Source: a virus. From it: a stretch of DNA of 34,627 nt. The notes under the pieces were generated by a model that worked only from the letters and a program-made list of their open reading frames with translations, was not told the origin of the DNA and did not search any database. Shown here piece by piece: positions 15,444 to 22,767 of this stretch. Location of the stretch: positions 1 through 34,627 of the IMG/VR virus record IMGVR_UViG_3300032294_001716. One strand, 5' to 3'. Position numbers and translations under genes: made by a program. The first letter of the stretch is position 1. Each line of letters begins with the position of its first letter.

Positions 15444-15472
15444 GGGGGCATGACTTCGGTCAGCCCCTTTTA
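15444..15472. terminator. Terminator with UUCG tetraloop between convergent genes
   Basis: GGGGC (15445-15449) pairs with GCCCC (15463-15467), one A is bulged, TGAC pairs with GTCA, and the loop is C(TTCG)G; TTTT follows. UUCG loops are very stable. It closes the 15132 gene and lies only a few bases from the end of the convergent gene at 15473. Confidence 0.87.
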
Positions 15473-16048
15473 TTAAAGTTCAGTGAACTTGATCTCTAGA
15501 TAATCTTCTTTTTCACCAGTTACCACTTTTTTTATGTTGAGCTCTTGAATCAACTTTAAATTCAATTCTGAGCAAACGTGAGGCGTCAAATTCACCCAAA
15601 TATAATTTTTAAGCTGTCTGATATCAGGAGCCACTAAATGGTGACCATAGACCTGATTTTGTTGCAGTTTTTTATTACCGTATATACTGCAAGCAAAGTA
15701 ATAGGTTGCATCAATCAAAAATGGTTTAGTAAAAGGCTTTTCCAATGTGTTTTCAAATGTCACCTGCAACGCCAAATTTTGTTCTGAACTTGTATCAGCT
15801 ATATTGCGATAGCTTTTGGTCCTAAAACCTGTGTAGAAGATCAATTTACTTGCGTCTACCTTAAATTTTACAATATGACATTTGCCGCTGCGTTTTAACA
15901 AATTTAGTTCTTGTTGAAGCACTGAATTTTGCAGTTGAACTTTTTTTAGCTCATCTTCAGCAAAGTCTTTTTCTTTTGTTAATAACCTCTCGCGATTGTT
16001 AAAATCTTGCAATATCTGACTAACGAATGCTTTTTGAGCTTCATTCAT
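15473..16048 (-). CDS. Hypothetical protein with N-terminal coiled coil, 191 aa
   Basis: Residues about 1-55 form a coiled coil (LLTKEKDFAEDELKKVQLQN); the rest (about 56-191) is a mixed domain (KFKVDASKLIFYTGFRTKSY, PFLIDATYYFACSIYGNKKL, YLEIKFTEL at the end). No catalytic motif recognised. It is the last gene of the replication-side minus-strand operon, 44 bp after the 16093 gene. Its ribosome site AGGGG lies in a small hairpin. It might bind DNA or a host protein, but nothing visible shows this. Confidence 0.75.
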   Translation of the reverse strand: MNEAQKAFVSQILQDFNNRERLLTKEKDFAEDELKKVQLQNSVLQQELNLLKRSGKCHIVKFKVDASKLIFYTGFRTKSYRNIADTSSEQNLALQVTFENTLEKPFTKPFLIDATYYFACSIYGNKKLQQNQVYGHHLVAPDIRQLKNYIWVNLTPHVCSELNLKLIQELNIKKVVTGEKEDYLEIKFTEL

Positions 16049-16053
16049 GTTTT

Positions 16054-16069
16054 CCCCTTTTTTAAGGGG
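16054..16069 (-). promoter_or_regulatory. Hairpin covering the Shine-Dalgarno site of the 16048 gene
   Basis: Read on the minus strand, CCCCTT-AAAA-AAGGGG ends about five bases before the ATG at 16048. The AAGGGG arm is the ribosome binding site. A 6-bp GC-rich stem at the start would limit translation unless opened by the ribosome finishing the upstream gene. Confidence 0.5.
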
Positions 16070-16092
16070 TATAACAAATTAATTGTGCAAAG

Positions 16093-16968
16093 TTAATCGT
16101 TTCTTGCAGAAGCTATCAACAAATCATTTATGACTTTTATACTGTTTCTAAACATACCCAACAAGTCATCAATTTCTCTTGTCATGCGTCCTTTTACATT
16201 GTTTTCAGACTCTTTATAAGCTTCTTCACAATAGACCTTAGTAATCATCATAAACTCATCTTTTAACTGTTTGTCTAAGATGTCAGAAAATTGCATCCAC
16301 CCACCCATATCGGCACGATAAACACACATACCATACATTTCCCATGCTTTTTGATTGCGTGTTTTATTTTGATTATTCTCATTGTAATTAGAATAATCTT
16401 TGTATTTGTAATGAAATTCTTGACGAAAAGTTTCGTCTTCCTCGGCCCATAGCTCTGACCGACGGTTCTTAAAGGCAAGTCTAACCAACTTGACTACATC
16501 TTCATCGCTTCGGTTCAACAGCTTGGCTCCTGCAAAACTAGAAGCTTGTTCTTGAGTCTGTTTTGGTAACGCAAATGCCGCTCTGATAGCTTCTTTTTTG
16601 GCTCTAAAGGGCTTTGACTTGTAATTGGTTTCCCATTTTTTAAAATCGCTCACTTTATACCAAAACACCCAATACGGTTTAGGCTCGATTTCAATTAGTT
16701 TATTAGTAATAAAATATATCGCTCCATCTCTTTTGTTGATGTCCTCCTGAAGAAAACTCATCTCAACACAAAATTGCTTAAGTGTTTCTTCCTCAAAGGG
16801 CAATAACCTCAATCCTTCCATTTCAGAAAGCTGGAACACTTTTATTATTTTTTTTACACATTCACTGCTATATAATTTAGCAAAATCGCTTTTTAAAAAA
16901 TTTACTGTTTCAGGGTCGTTGTTTTCAATACCGTTAACCAAATATTTTTTATGTTCTAGGGATATCAT
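16093..16968 (-). CDS. Hypothetical protein of the replication operon, 291 aa
   Basis: Not recognised. The product is soluble and mixed helical: MISLEHKKYLVNGIENNDPE at the start, an aromatic segment PKPYWVFWYKVSDFKKWE near 97-114, a basic stretch (KSKPFRAKKEAIRAAF) near 117-132, an Asn-rich loop near 194-207, and a helical C-terminus. No nuclease, helicase or polymerase motif is apparent. It overlaps the initiator candidate by 20 bp, so a replication or loader role is plausible but unproven. Confidence 0.75.
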   Translation of the reverse strand: MISLEHKKYLVNGIENNDPETVNFLKSDFAKLYSSECVKKIIKVFQLSEMEGLRLLPFEEETLKQFCVEMSFLQEDINKRDGAIYFITNKLIEIEPKPYWVFWYKVSDFKKWETNYKSKPFRAKKEAIRAAFALPKQTQEQASSFAGAKLLNRSDEDVVKLVRLAFKNRRSELWAEEDETFRQEFHYKYKDYSNYNENNQNKTRNQKAWEMYGMCVYRADMGGWMQFSDILDKQLKDEFMMITKVYCEEAYKESENNVKGRMTREIDDLLGMFRNSIKVINDLLIASARND

Positions 16969-18109
16969 GTTGTTTATACAATTCGTTTATTTTTAACCTG
17001 ATTAAATTAGTTCGTTCATCAATCTTCTTCCTGTACACCTGTAAATCATTACCACATTCACCCAAGGATACATCAGGATACATTTTTTTAGCTTGGTCGA
17101 TTAACTTTAAGCGTAAATCAATATCGTTTAGCTCAGTTGATTTTTGTTCGCTTTTCTCTTCAAGCTTAAATTGTTCTTTCAGCAACTCTACATAAGCAGG
17201 GTTTAACCTTTTATTTATTTCTTGGATGTAATTGTCGTCGTTCATTTGTGAAGTTAAAGGTGCCTGATGAGTATTGTCATTATACCATTGAGTACGGGTG
17301 CCAGCAATTTTGTGTGCAGTGATTGGTGGGTGATGCGATAAAGTTTTGCTCTTCAAAGTTTCAGGTGCCAAATAATCACCCTTACTTATAAGATTATTAT
17401 TTAAATTATCTTCTAAGATACCTTTTTTATTATCACCTACCTTATACACCTGATTTATAAATAAATCTCCTATTATATCTGTGGTAGGAGAATTGTGGAT
17501 ATGTGGATAACCCAGAAAAGCAGCTTGTACAGCCTCTCTGTAGAGTTGAAATAAAGTTTTCTTTAGGGCTTTTTTTGGTTCTTTTATTTTTAAAATATGG
17601 GGGGTGGTGTCATGGCATAAATTGTATAAAATGCCACGGGATTTTTCATCGATAAAGCAGGTGTAAACATTAACGGAATATTTGTTGCTTTGTTCTTTGG
17701 CAAATATCTTAGCCGTTGCAAATTTCTTGGTGGCTTGTTTAACTAACCACACAGAGCAACCTATTTCGTTGGCTATGATTTGATTTTTAGCTTGGAACGG
17801 TTTTTTGTTTCTCTTAACAGTAAGCATCATAGATAGCAGATACTTCAACACAAGCTTTTCACCATTGGTAAGCTTGGCTACAAACTGCTCTAAAAATGAG
17901 ATCGAACGTGCCTGTTGTTTGTGGGTTCTTTGTCCAGCAAACAGCTTGTCAGTGTCATGTTGTTTTTTCCAGCCATAAAGTCTTTGATATTCTCTATGTG
18001 GATAAAAAACAAAATTGTTGCTTTTTTTATTAGATAAAGGTATATTTAAATTAATAACTGACATGGTTTGCAATCTTGTTGTAAATCGTGTTTTGAAGTT
18101 TATTGACAT
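16949..18109 (-). CDS. Putative replication initiator with winged-helix-like domain, 386 aa
   Basis: Residues about 75-150 resemble the winged-helix domain of plasmid or phage initiators: KLVLKYLLSMMLTVKRNKK, NQIIANEIGCSVWLVKQATK (recognition-helix region), then FAKEQSNKYSVNVYTCFID as a wing. The remainder is a low-complexity linker rich in Asn/Thr and a charged helical C-terminus (residues about 290-386). There is no ATPase motif. Placement downstream of SSB and ERF genes and beside a 273-bp AT-rich gap supports initiation. A TTG nine bases upstream (18118) is also open; ATG 18109 is preferred with a GGA just upstream, and a later ATG at 18064 is possible. A transcriptional regulator is the main alternative. 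Confidence 0.6.
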   Translation of the reverse strand: MSINFKTRFTTRLQTMSVINLNIPLSNKKSNNFVFYPHREYQRLYGWKKQHDTDKLFAGQRTHKQQARSISFLEQFVAKLTNGEKLVLKYLLSMMLTVKRNKKPFQAKNQIIANEIGCSVWLVKQATKKFATAKIFAKEQSNKYSVNVYTCFIDEKSRGILYNLCHDTTPHILKIKEPKKALKKTLFQLYREAVQAAFLGYPHIHNSPTTDIIGDLFINQVYKVGDNKKGILEDNLNNNLISKGDYLAPETLKSKTLSHHPPITAHKIAGTRTQWYNDNTHQAPLTSQMNDDNYIQEINKRLNPAYVELLKEQFKLEEKSEQKSTELNDIDLRLKLIDQAKKMYPDVSLGECGNDLQVYRKKIDERTNLIRLKINELYKQHDIPRT

Positions 18110-18118
18110 GGCTTCCAA

Positions 18119-18391
18119 ACTTAAAGTTATTAAAAAAAATAATCATGCGTTTTTTGGTTTTCTTTCTTTGGGATGAATTTAAATCTAAGATAACACATGA
18201 TTTTTTTTTGTCTAAAAATTTACAAAATATAAACTTAGTGGTAAGTTAGGATTTGTTAATATTAGACGTAAAACAGGTTTTGTTCCCTGTTTAACAATTC
18301 ATGATTCCTGTATTTAATATTTTTCATGGTATTGAATATTTTGTTTCCAGTTCGTTGTTTAAAGCCTAGTTTTTAGACCTAGGCTTTTTTT
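18119..18391. other. AT-rich intergenic region, candidate origin or antisense RNA locus
   Basis: This 273-bp gene-free stretch lies upstream of the initiator candidate. It holds a 7-bp inverted repeat AAACAGG (18271-18277) / CCTGTTT (18286-18292), three scattered AATCATG/CATGATT words, and long T/A runs. AT-rich DNA next to an initiator gene is a usual site for an origin. I do not see clear iterons or DnaA boxes, so the origin call is weak. Confidence 0.35.
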
Positions 18392-18393
18392 TT
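18361..18393 (+). terminator. Strong plus-strand terminator with no plus-strand gene before it
   Basis: A 9-bp perfect stem (18361-18369 with 18379-18387) is followed by a long T run to 18393 on the plus strand. On the minus strand, where the adjacent gene (stop at 18392) is transcribed, the same stem is followed by only three T. It may work weakly for the minus gene, but its best orientation fits a plus-strand RNA starting inside 18119-18360 or reading through from the left. Confidence 0.7.
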
Positions 18394-18637
18394 ATAGTTT
18401 TGATAAATCAATATATTTTACTGAATAGATGCCATCTCTGCGTCTGGCTGTGTCGTTTTGATAGTCGAGTTCACAAACTGCCCAATATTTAAACTCACGT
18501 ATCCATTTATATAAAGTTGCATGCGTAGTGCCGCATTCTTTAGTGATTTCAATAAGCTTAAATGTTTTGTTTTGCTTGTGGGCTTCTTGTAGCCAAGCAA
18601 ATATAGTCTGTGCTTGTACGCTGTTTAATTTGTTCAT
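18392..18637 (-). CDS. Small helix-turn-helix protein, 81 aa
   Basis: Residues about 26-52 read FKLIEITKECGTTHATLYKW then IREFKYW, a plausible helix-turn-helix with the turn at ECGTTHATL, followed by a wing-like RRRDGIYSVKYIDL. The first 20 residues are helical. It is probably a DNA-binding regulator or replication accessory. Its start overlaps the SSB stop (TAATG), so both are translated together in the recombination/replication operon. Confidence 0.75.
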   Translation of the reverse strand: MNKLNSVQAQTIFAWLQEAHKQNKTFKLIEITKECGTTHATLYKWIREFKYWAVCELDYQNDTARRRDGIYSVKYIDLSKL

Positions 18638-19065
18638 TAGAACGGTAACTCATCTACGAAAGCTTGTTGTTTTTTTGTTGCCCCCAAACTGTTAATCATG
18701 TTTTCTATAACAGCTGCTTTATTACTTTCTTTTTCTGTAATCTGTTCTTCGTGGACCATTTGCTGAGTAAGCACCAACTCACACACCACCACATGTTTAC
18801 TAAACTTTTTACCGTCTTTCTCCCAAGATTCAAGCTTCAATTTACCAGCTACAAAGACCTTGCTACCTTTTTTTATGTCTTGGCATTGTTTTTCATTAAA
18901 GGCTGTACAAGAAATAAACAAGGTGTCTTTCTTCAGCTCACCATTAGCCTTACGGATGCTATTGTCTACTGCAAGACTAAATTTGTATAAAGTCGTGTTT
19001 GAGATTTGTTTAACATCAACATCAGAACAAATGTTTCCGTACAGAATTATGTTATTTATATTCAT
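18637..19065 (-). CDS. ssb: Single-stranded DNA-binding protein
   Basis: The 142-residue product has the OB-fold pattern of bacterial SSB: ILYGNICSDVDVKQ at the start, YKFSLAVDNSIRK, LFISCTAFNEKQCQDIKKGS, KVFVAGKLKLESWEKDGKKF and a strand before the tail. The last residues FVDELPF form the acidic tail that recruits replication and repair partners in cellular SSB (consensus DDDIPF). The tail is kept, so it may recruit host proteins. It overlaps the ERF gene upstream by four bases (ATGA) and the HTH gene downstream by one base. Confidence 0.93.
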   Translation of the reverse strand: MNINNIILYGNICSDVDVKQISNTTLYKFSLAVDNSIRKANGELKKDTLFISCTAFNEKQCQDIKKGSKVFVAGKLKLESWEKDGKKFSKHVVVCELVLTQQMVHEEQITEKESNKAAVIENMINSLGATKKQQAFVDELPF

Positions 19066-19658
19066 TTTTTCTTATAAGTATTTTTAATTTGGTTGTATTG
19101 CTGATTGTTCAAATGATAAATATTTGGAATTTTATAATGCAGCAGCATTTTAGCCTCATCTTTATCATTCTCTTTTAATAACGCACGTATCTCCTCTGCT
19201 TGCTGTGGTGATACGTGCCCTGTTAAATGTTTTTGTTCTTCTGCCCCATCATCATCAGTAGTGCTAAGTCCACACAAACACAATATCGCGTACTTGCGAC
19301 AATAAGTATTTGCTGACCCTCTACCCTGATTACCCGGTTTTTCAGAAATATTTAAACGTATATCACGCATAAACTCACCTGAAACATGCATGATAGTCGT
19401 TATCAATAGTTCTTGGTCTAACGAGAGAGCAATAATCTGATGGGTAATATATAACGAATTGGAATGTAATGAGTCTTCAACCGCTTCATAGATATCGCTA
19501 ATCTTTGCATAGTCATATTTCCTTCCTCCGCCCACTTCTCCACGGGCTGATGTAAATGCTTTGCCAAAATCTTTTTTGGCTGCTAAAAATGATTCATTAT
19601 ACTTTGTTATTGTTTCACTTTTGTACGGGAACATTAACAATATTTGTTCTAAGTTCAT
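19062..19658 (-). CDS. ERF-family single-strand annealing recombinase (copy 1)
   Basis: The 198-residue product has the ERF hallmarks: KYDYAKISDIYEAVEDSLHS near 48-67, a strand region LLITTIMHVSGEFM, and the diagnostic GRGSANTYCRKYAILCLCGL with STTDDDGAE at residues 112-140. ERF proteins anneal complementary single strands for phage recombination and genome circularisation or concatemer formation. The C-terminus (VSPQQAEEIRALLKENDKDE) is helical and may contact SSB, which is the next gene, overlapping by four bases. AAGGAAAC supports the start. Confidence 0.88.
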   Translation of the reverse strand: MNLEQILLMFPYKSETITKYNESFLAAKKDFGKAFTSARGEVGGGRKYDYAKISDIYEAVEDSLHSNSLYITHQIIALSLDQELLITTIMHVSGEFMRDIRLNISEKPGNQGRGSANTYCRKYAILCLCGLSTTDDDGAEEQKHLTGHVSPQQAEEIRALLKENDKDEAKMLLHYKIPNIYHLNNQQYNQIKNTYKKK

Positions 19659-19665
19659 TGTTTCC

Positions 19666-19707
19666 TTGTTAATACATAATGTTATTTAAATAATATCATA
19701 TTTACAA
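19666..19707. promoter_or_regulatory. Overlapping divergent promoters between ERF gene 1 and the 19727 gene
   Basis: Plus strand: TTGTTA (19666-19671), 17-bp spacer, AATAAT (19689-19694). Minus strand: TTGTAA (19707-19702), 17-bp spacer, TAACAT (19684-19679). The two promoters interlock in a 68-bp gap with a TTATTTAAATAA palindrome at its centre. The boxes are imperfect, and the DNA is AT-rich. Confidence 0.45.
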
Positions 19708-19726
19708 AAAAAGAAAAGGGTAGAAA

Positions 19727-20035
19727 ATGTTCAAAGATAGAATTTTAGAGTTTGATAAAGAGTTTTTAGAGATTTATCAGCAATACGTAAACGAGCATGA
19801 CAAGCTAAGTAAATTTAGAGGTGAGGTAGTTAGTGATGATAAAGTGGCGGAAGTAAACGCTATATTAAGTAATATACATAACCATTTCAACCAGATAATT
19901 TTTTACATCAAATACGTGCAAGACCGTCATGAGTTTGTAACTAACGTATACAATCAATATGTAGGCTTTATAGAAGAGCTGAAAGCAAATGGCGCTACGT
20001 TGGTAGAGACAGAGCAGAAAGAAGTTATTAACTAG
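19727..20035 (+). CDS. Small helical protein between the two ERF genes, 102 aa
   Basis: No family recognised. The product is acidic and almost entirely helical (ILEFDKEFLEIYQQYVNEHD, VAEVNAILSNIHNHFNQIIF, FVTNVYNQYVGFIEELKANG). It is the only plus-strand gene inside the replication block, with its own divergent promoter and a 3' hairpin. A small independently expressed helical protein in this position could be a regulator or an inhibitor of a host factor; this is context only. Confidence 0.72.
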   Translation: MFKDRILEFDKEFLEIYQQYVNEHDKLSKFRGEVVSDDKVAEVNAILSNIHNHFNQIIFYIKYVQDRHEFVTNVYNQYVGFIEELKANGATLVETEQKEVIN

Positions 20036-20069
20036 CTGTTACTAGGGGGCTAATAACAGCCAATTAGTT
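20030..20069 (+). terminator. Hairpin at the end of the 19727 gene
   Basis: GCTGTTA (20035-20041) pairs with TAACAGC (20054-20060), and AACTA (20030-20034) with TAGTT (20065-20069) across a 4-nt bulge; the loop holds GGGGG. Only short T runs follow, so it is a weak terminator or an RNA end protector. The rest of the gap to 20148 is plain AT-rich DNA. Confidence 0.5.
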
Positions 20070-20148
20070 TATTTGTATTTATCAGGTAGTAATTAAATAA
20101 TTTTCAATAAATTAGTTAATAAAAAAATACTTATTCATCATACCTAAT

Positions 20149-20820
20149 TTATTTTTTTTGCCTACTACTTTCATAGTCTTCTTGAATCTTTTTTATCTTC
20201 AAGATTTTATGGCGTGCCTTGTGGTATTCTTCACGAGGTAGGTCAGCCAACGTTTCGATCGAGTAACACTCAAGAATGTCCTTAGCAATGGCCTCAAAGC
20301 CATCTAGTTCAATCAAAAGCTCTTGGTATTGCTCTTTGTTGATAATATCGTTTTTATCAATTTCACGTTCTATCTTTTTAGGCTTTCTAATCTCATCGAT
20401 TAACTGTTGCTCAGCTATTTCGGCAGAGTTGTCATCGAATGCAATAGGATCGTTTTCACTAGGTGCAATCCCAAGAATAGACAAGGCGTGTAGACGTTTT
20501 GTAATTTCATATAAATTCCCTGTTTGACGAAGGTTTTTACCTGCGATAACCCTATCTACCGAACAGATAAATTGACCGCTCTTATGAGCCAACGTCGTCT
20601 TTAATAATTTACCACCCGCACCCTCATCTTGTAGTTCTATATATTGATAGAATGCCAGATTGTATTTTGATAAAGCTTCACGTGTGGCAGTTAAAATGTT
20701 TTGTAAGTTTGCGTATTTACCGCTGGGGCTGCTTTCCGTAGCAACAAGAGGTTTATATTCACCTTGGGCTTTAGAAAAGTCAGCCATCAGCTGGTCAATG
20801 TTTTCGCTTCTATAGTCCAT
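20149..20820 (-). CDS. ERF-family single-strand annealing protein (copy 2, divergent)
   Basis: The 223-residue product shows the ERF pattern: KYANLQNILTATREALSKYN then LAFYQYIEL (residues about 35-63), a beta segment LLKTTLAHKSGQFICSVDR (about 72-90), and the equivalent of the ERF signature at 101-131 (GNLYEITKRLHALSILGIAP, then ENDPIAFDDN). The usual GSA-YARRYA is altered to GNLYEITKRLHA, and the DDD motif to DPIAFDDN, so it is clearly more divergent than copy 1. The C-terminal half is a charged helical domain. Two ERF proteins in one phage are uncommon. It overlaps a tiny membrane-protein gene by 11 bp. Confidence 0.78.
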   Translation of the reverse strand: MDYRSENIDQLMADFSKAQGEYKPLVATESSPSGKYANLQNILTATREALSKYNLAFYQYIELQDEGAGGKLLKTTLAHKSGQFICSVDRVIAGKNLRQTGNLYEITKRLHALSILGIAPSENDPIAFDDNSAEIAEQQLIDEIRKPKKIEREIDKNDIINKEQYQELLIELDGFEAIAKDILECYSIETLADLPREEYHKARHKILKIKKIQEDYESSRQKK

Positions 20821-20956
20821 GCGTACTATCCATTAAGGTGTAAAAAAAACTTAAGATAGCAAGTTGTAGCCTTCCAGCTAACAAGCTAAGTACTACAAGT
20901 ACTAATACAAGCATAATTAAAGCATCAATAATTGCACGTCTATTTTGTTGATTCAT
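20810..20956 (-). CDS. Tiny single-span membrane protein, 48 aa
   Basis: ATG at 20956 opens 49 codons to TAG at 20810. The product begins NQQNRRAIIDALIMLVLVLV and continues VLSLLAG: a basic start, one strong transmembrane segment (about 9-27), a second amphipathic or hydrophobic stretch (LQLAILSFFYTLM) and a short tail. It overlaps the preceding membrane gene by 17 bp in another frame, and the ERF gene by 11 bp. This size and layout suits a small holin or accessory membrane protein. The real use of the ORF is inferred from its hydrophobic pattern and tight packing. Confidence 0.55.
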   Translation of the reverse strand: MNQQNRRAIIDALIMLVLVLVVLSLLAGRLQLAILSFFYTLMDSTHGL

Positions 20957-21131
20957 TTTTTTCAGAACTCAAAGGTGTTATATCGATATTAATACCTATT
21001 TGAGATTCAATTACCTCTTCAGCAAATTCTTCTATAGGATTGTCATCTCGGTAGTTCGGATAATAATTCTTCAAGATTATTCCTGTACCCAAGGCACTGG
21101 CTATGATTAATATTTTGTATAGAGTGAGCAT
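20940..21131 (-). CDS. Small N-anchored membrane protein, 63 aa
   Basis: One N-terminal transmembrane segment (YKILIIASALGTGIILKNYY, about residues 5-24) is followed by an acidic soluble part (DDNPIEEFAEEVIESQIGIN, IDITPLSSEK). The topology is probably cytoplasmic start and periplasmic tail. I recall similar small DNP-EE-AEEVI proteins in other phages but know no function. It has a strong AAGGAAAAAAG ribosome site. It overlaps the 48-aa membrane ORF. A role in lysis or as membrane anchor is possible. Confidence 0.72.
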   Translation of the reverse strand: MLTLYKILIIASALGTGIILKNYYPNYRDDNPIEEFAEEVIESQIGINIDITPLSSEKNESTK

Positions 21132-21149
21132 CTTTTTTCCTTATAGGTT

Positions 21150-21197
21150 GCTTGATGTCTAATAGTAGAATTAACAAAAAACTATAAAACATCAAGC
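21150..21197 (-). promoter_or_regulatory. Long stem-loop between fibre operon and membrane-protein genes
   Basis: A 9-bp perfect outer stem GCTTGATGT (21150-21158) / ACATCAAGC (21189-21197) encloses a 5-bp inner stem ATAGT (21162-21166) / ACTAT (21181-21185), separated by symmetric 3-nt internal loops. No T tract follows on either strand, so it may be an RNA processing or stability element. Confidence 0.55.
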
Positions 21198-21207
21198 ATC
21201 CCTTTAA

Positions 21208-22767
21208 TTAAGATAGCAATTGTCCACTAAAATATGATGAAATACCTCCAGTAATACCAACTGTAAGCGCTCCATTATAAACAAGAAATGCAACCTCAAC
21301 ATAATCGTTTTGATTCAGTTGAATCATTGCACTGTTATTTACACAACAATACCCTAAACCACCATCAGTTCTGTACCACGGATTAACTAAACCTTGTATA
21401 GTAGCAGCTCCATTTATTGTAAAACCAATCATGCATAAACTATAATTAATATTGTTTATACCTGTTATAAATAACTCAGTGCTAAAGGAATACATACCTG
21501 CTTGGGGAGCGGTAAATCGGCCAGTAGCTCCATTAAAACTATTAGAATTATTACGAATTACATTAGTAAAAGGTGGGTGATAAATTGGTGTTGCCCCAGT
21601 AGCATTACCTGTAACGTTTACTAACCCACCAGCATCAACTTGTGCATAAAATGAACATTGTTGTGGTAAGTTAATCTGATTGTTTAAAACATTGAGCGTA
21701 AAAAAATTATTTGTTCCCAACGTCGAACTATTTGCCATAGCAAATTGGTTTTCACTGGTATCTATGCCTAAAGCTATAGCTCTAATACCTAAATTTAAAA
21801 ATCTTAATGTAGGATCTCCTCCAGTAACCAAAGGCTGGTTAACAACATCTATTGAAACTTGAGTAGAACTGCCTGCTGTGCCGTCAAGGTTCCAAAGTCG
21901 TGCAGCGTTATGTATTCCACCTGCAACAGCAGCTGACGATACTAATGAATAGTTAGCAGCACTGTTAACGCCTAAAACCTCTAAAGCGCTGCCTGCTGCA
22001 GTTGGAGTATTAATTCTAACTAAACCATCTTTGTTAATGACCATGCGTTCATTTAAGGCAGAAGTGGGTGGAACTAAACCATCACTACCAGATGTAGAAA
22101 ATACCATTTCAGCTTCAACGCAGTTAGCTCCCACAACACCACCAGCAGGTACACGGCTTGTTATGTTTGTACCAATGACGTAATTAGTGCCATCAAACCC
22201 ATATGAATTAATTTCTGACAATTCCGTAGGGGCAACAACAGGTAAGGGTGCCGCAACAGTACCTTTACTTTTAAAAATCTCTAACGCTAAGCCAAGATTA
22301 TTATTTGTTACGCTTTCTAAACTCAGTACATCATTAAATGCAGATTTCAAATAAACTTCTGGGGTAAGATTTATTAAAAAATTGTTGCTATTGTTAGGCT
22401 GCACAGAGGTTAAAATATTAGTAACTGCATTTGTGTTAGCTGTAATTACAGTATTTGGAAAATCAATTTGCCCATTTACTGGTAAGGCTACAGAACCATC
22501 AGCAGCTTGCAATGACTCTACTACTCCTGCAGCTGTACCTGTAAAGTCTGTCCAAGTAGCATTAAATTCATTTGTTACTGGGTTACGCTCTAAGCTAACC
22601 AGTACAAAAGCTTGTTGGGTCACTGTGTTTAACCACAAGTCACCCAAGCTAAAGTTTTGATATGTATAAATCGTCGGATCGTGTGGATAAAAATTCCAAT
22701 TAGGTGGTTGTTGGGCATTAGTACCAAGATACGCCGTACCTTGTTTGCCCCCAAGTCTATTGCTCAT
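21208..22767 (-). CDS. Tail fibre/spike with C-terminal C1q-like domain (copy 1)
   Basis: The 519-residue product begins with a collar-like segment naming its attachment part (GGKQGTAYLGTNAQQPPNWN, FYPHDPTIYTYQNFSLGDLW), then a long repetitive beta region, a linker VRAIALGID-like segment (here IRAIALGIDTSENQFAMANS), and a C-terminal domain of about 130 residues with the C1q/TNF jelly-roll pattern: FNGATGRFTAPQAGMYSFST and the closing YFSGQLL. C1q-like trimeric heads bind receptors. Last gene of the fibre operon; it overlaps the upstream gene by 11 bp. Strongly similar in its C-terminal half to the fibre at 23085. Confidence 0.87.
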   Translation of the reverse strand: MSNRLGGKQGTAYLGTNAQQPPNWNFYPHDPTIYTYQNFSLGDLWLNTVTQQAFVLVSLERNPVTNEFNATWTDFTGTAAGVVESLQAADGSVALPVNGQIDFPNTVITANTNAVTNILTSVQPNNSNNFLINLTPEVYLKSAFNDVLSLESVTNNNLGLALEIFKSKGTVAAPLPVVAPTELSEINSYGFDGTNYVIGTNITSRVPAGGVVGANCVEAEMVFSTSGSDGLVPPTSALNERMVINKDGLVRINTPTAAGSALEVLGVNSAANYSLVSSAAVAGGIHNAARLWNLDGTAGSSTQVSIDVVNQPLVTGGDPTLRFLNLGIRAIALGIDTSENQFAMANSSTLGTNNFFTLNVLNNQINLPQQCSFYAQVDAGGLVNVTGNATGATPIYHPPFTNVIRNNSNSFNGATGRFTAPQAGMYSFSTELFITGINNINYSLCMIGFTINGAATIQGLVNPWYRTDGGLGYCCVNNSAMIQLNQNDYVEVAFLVYNGALTVGITGGISSYFSGQLLS

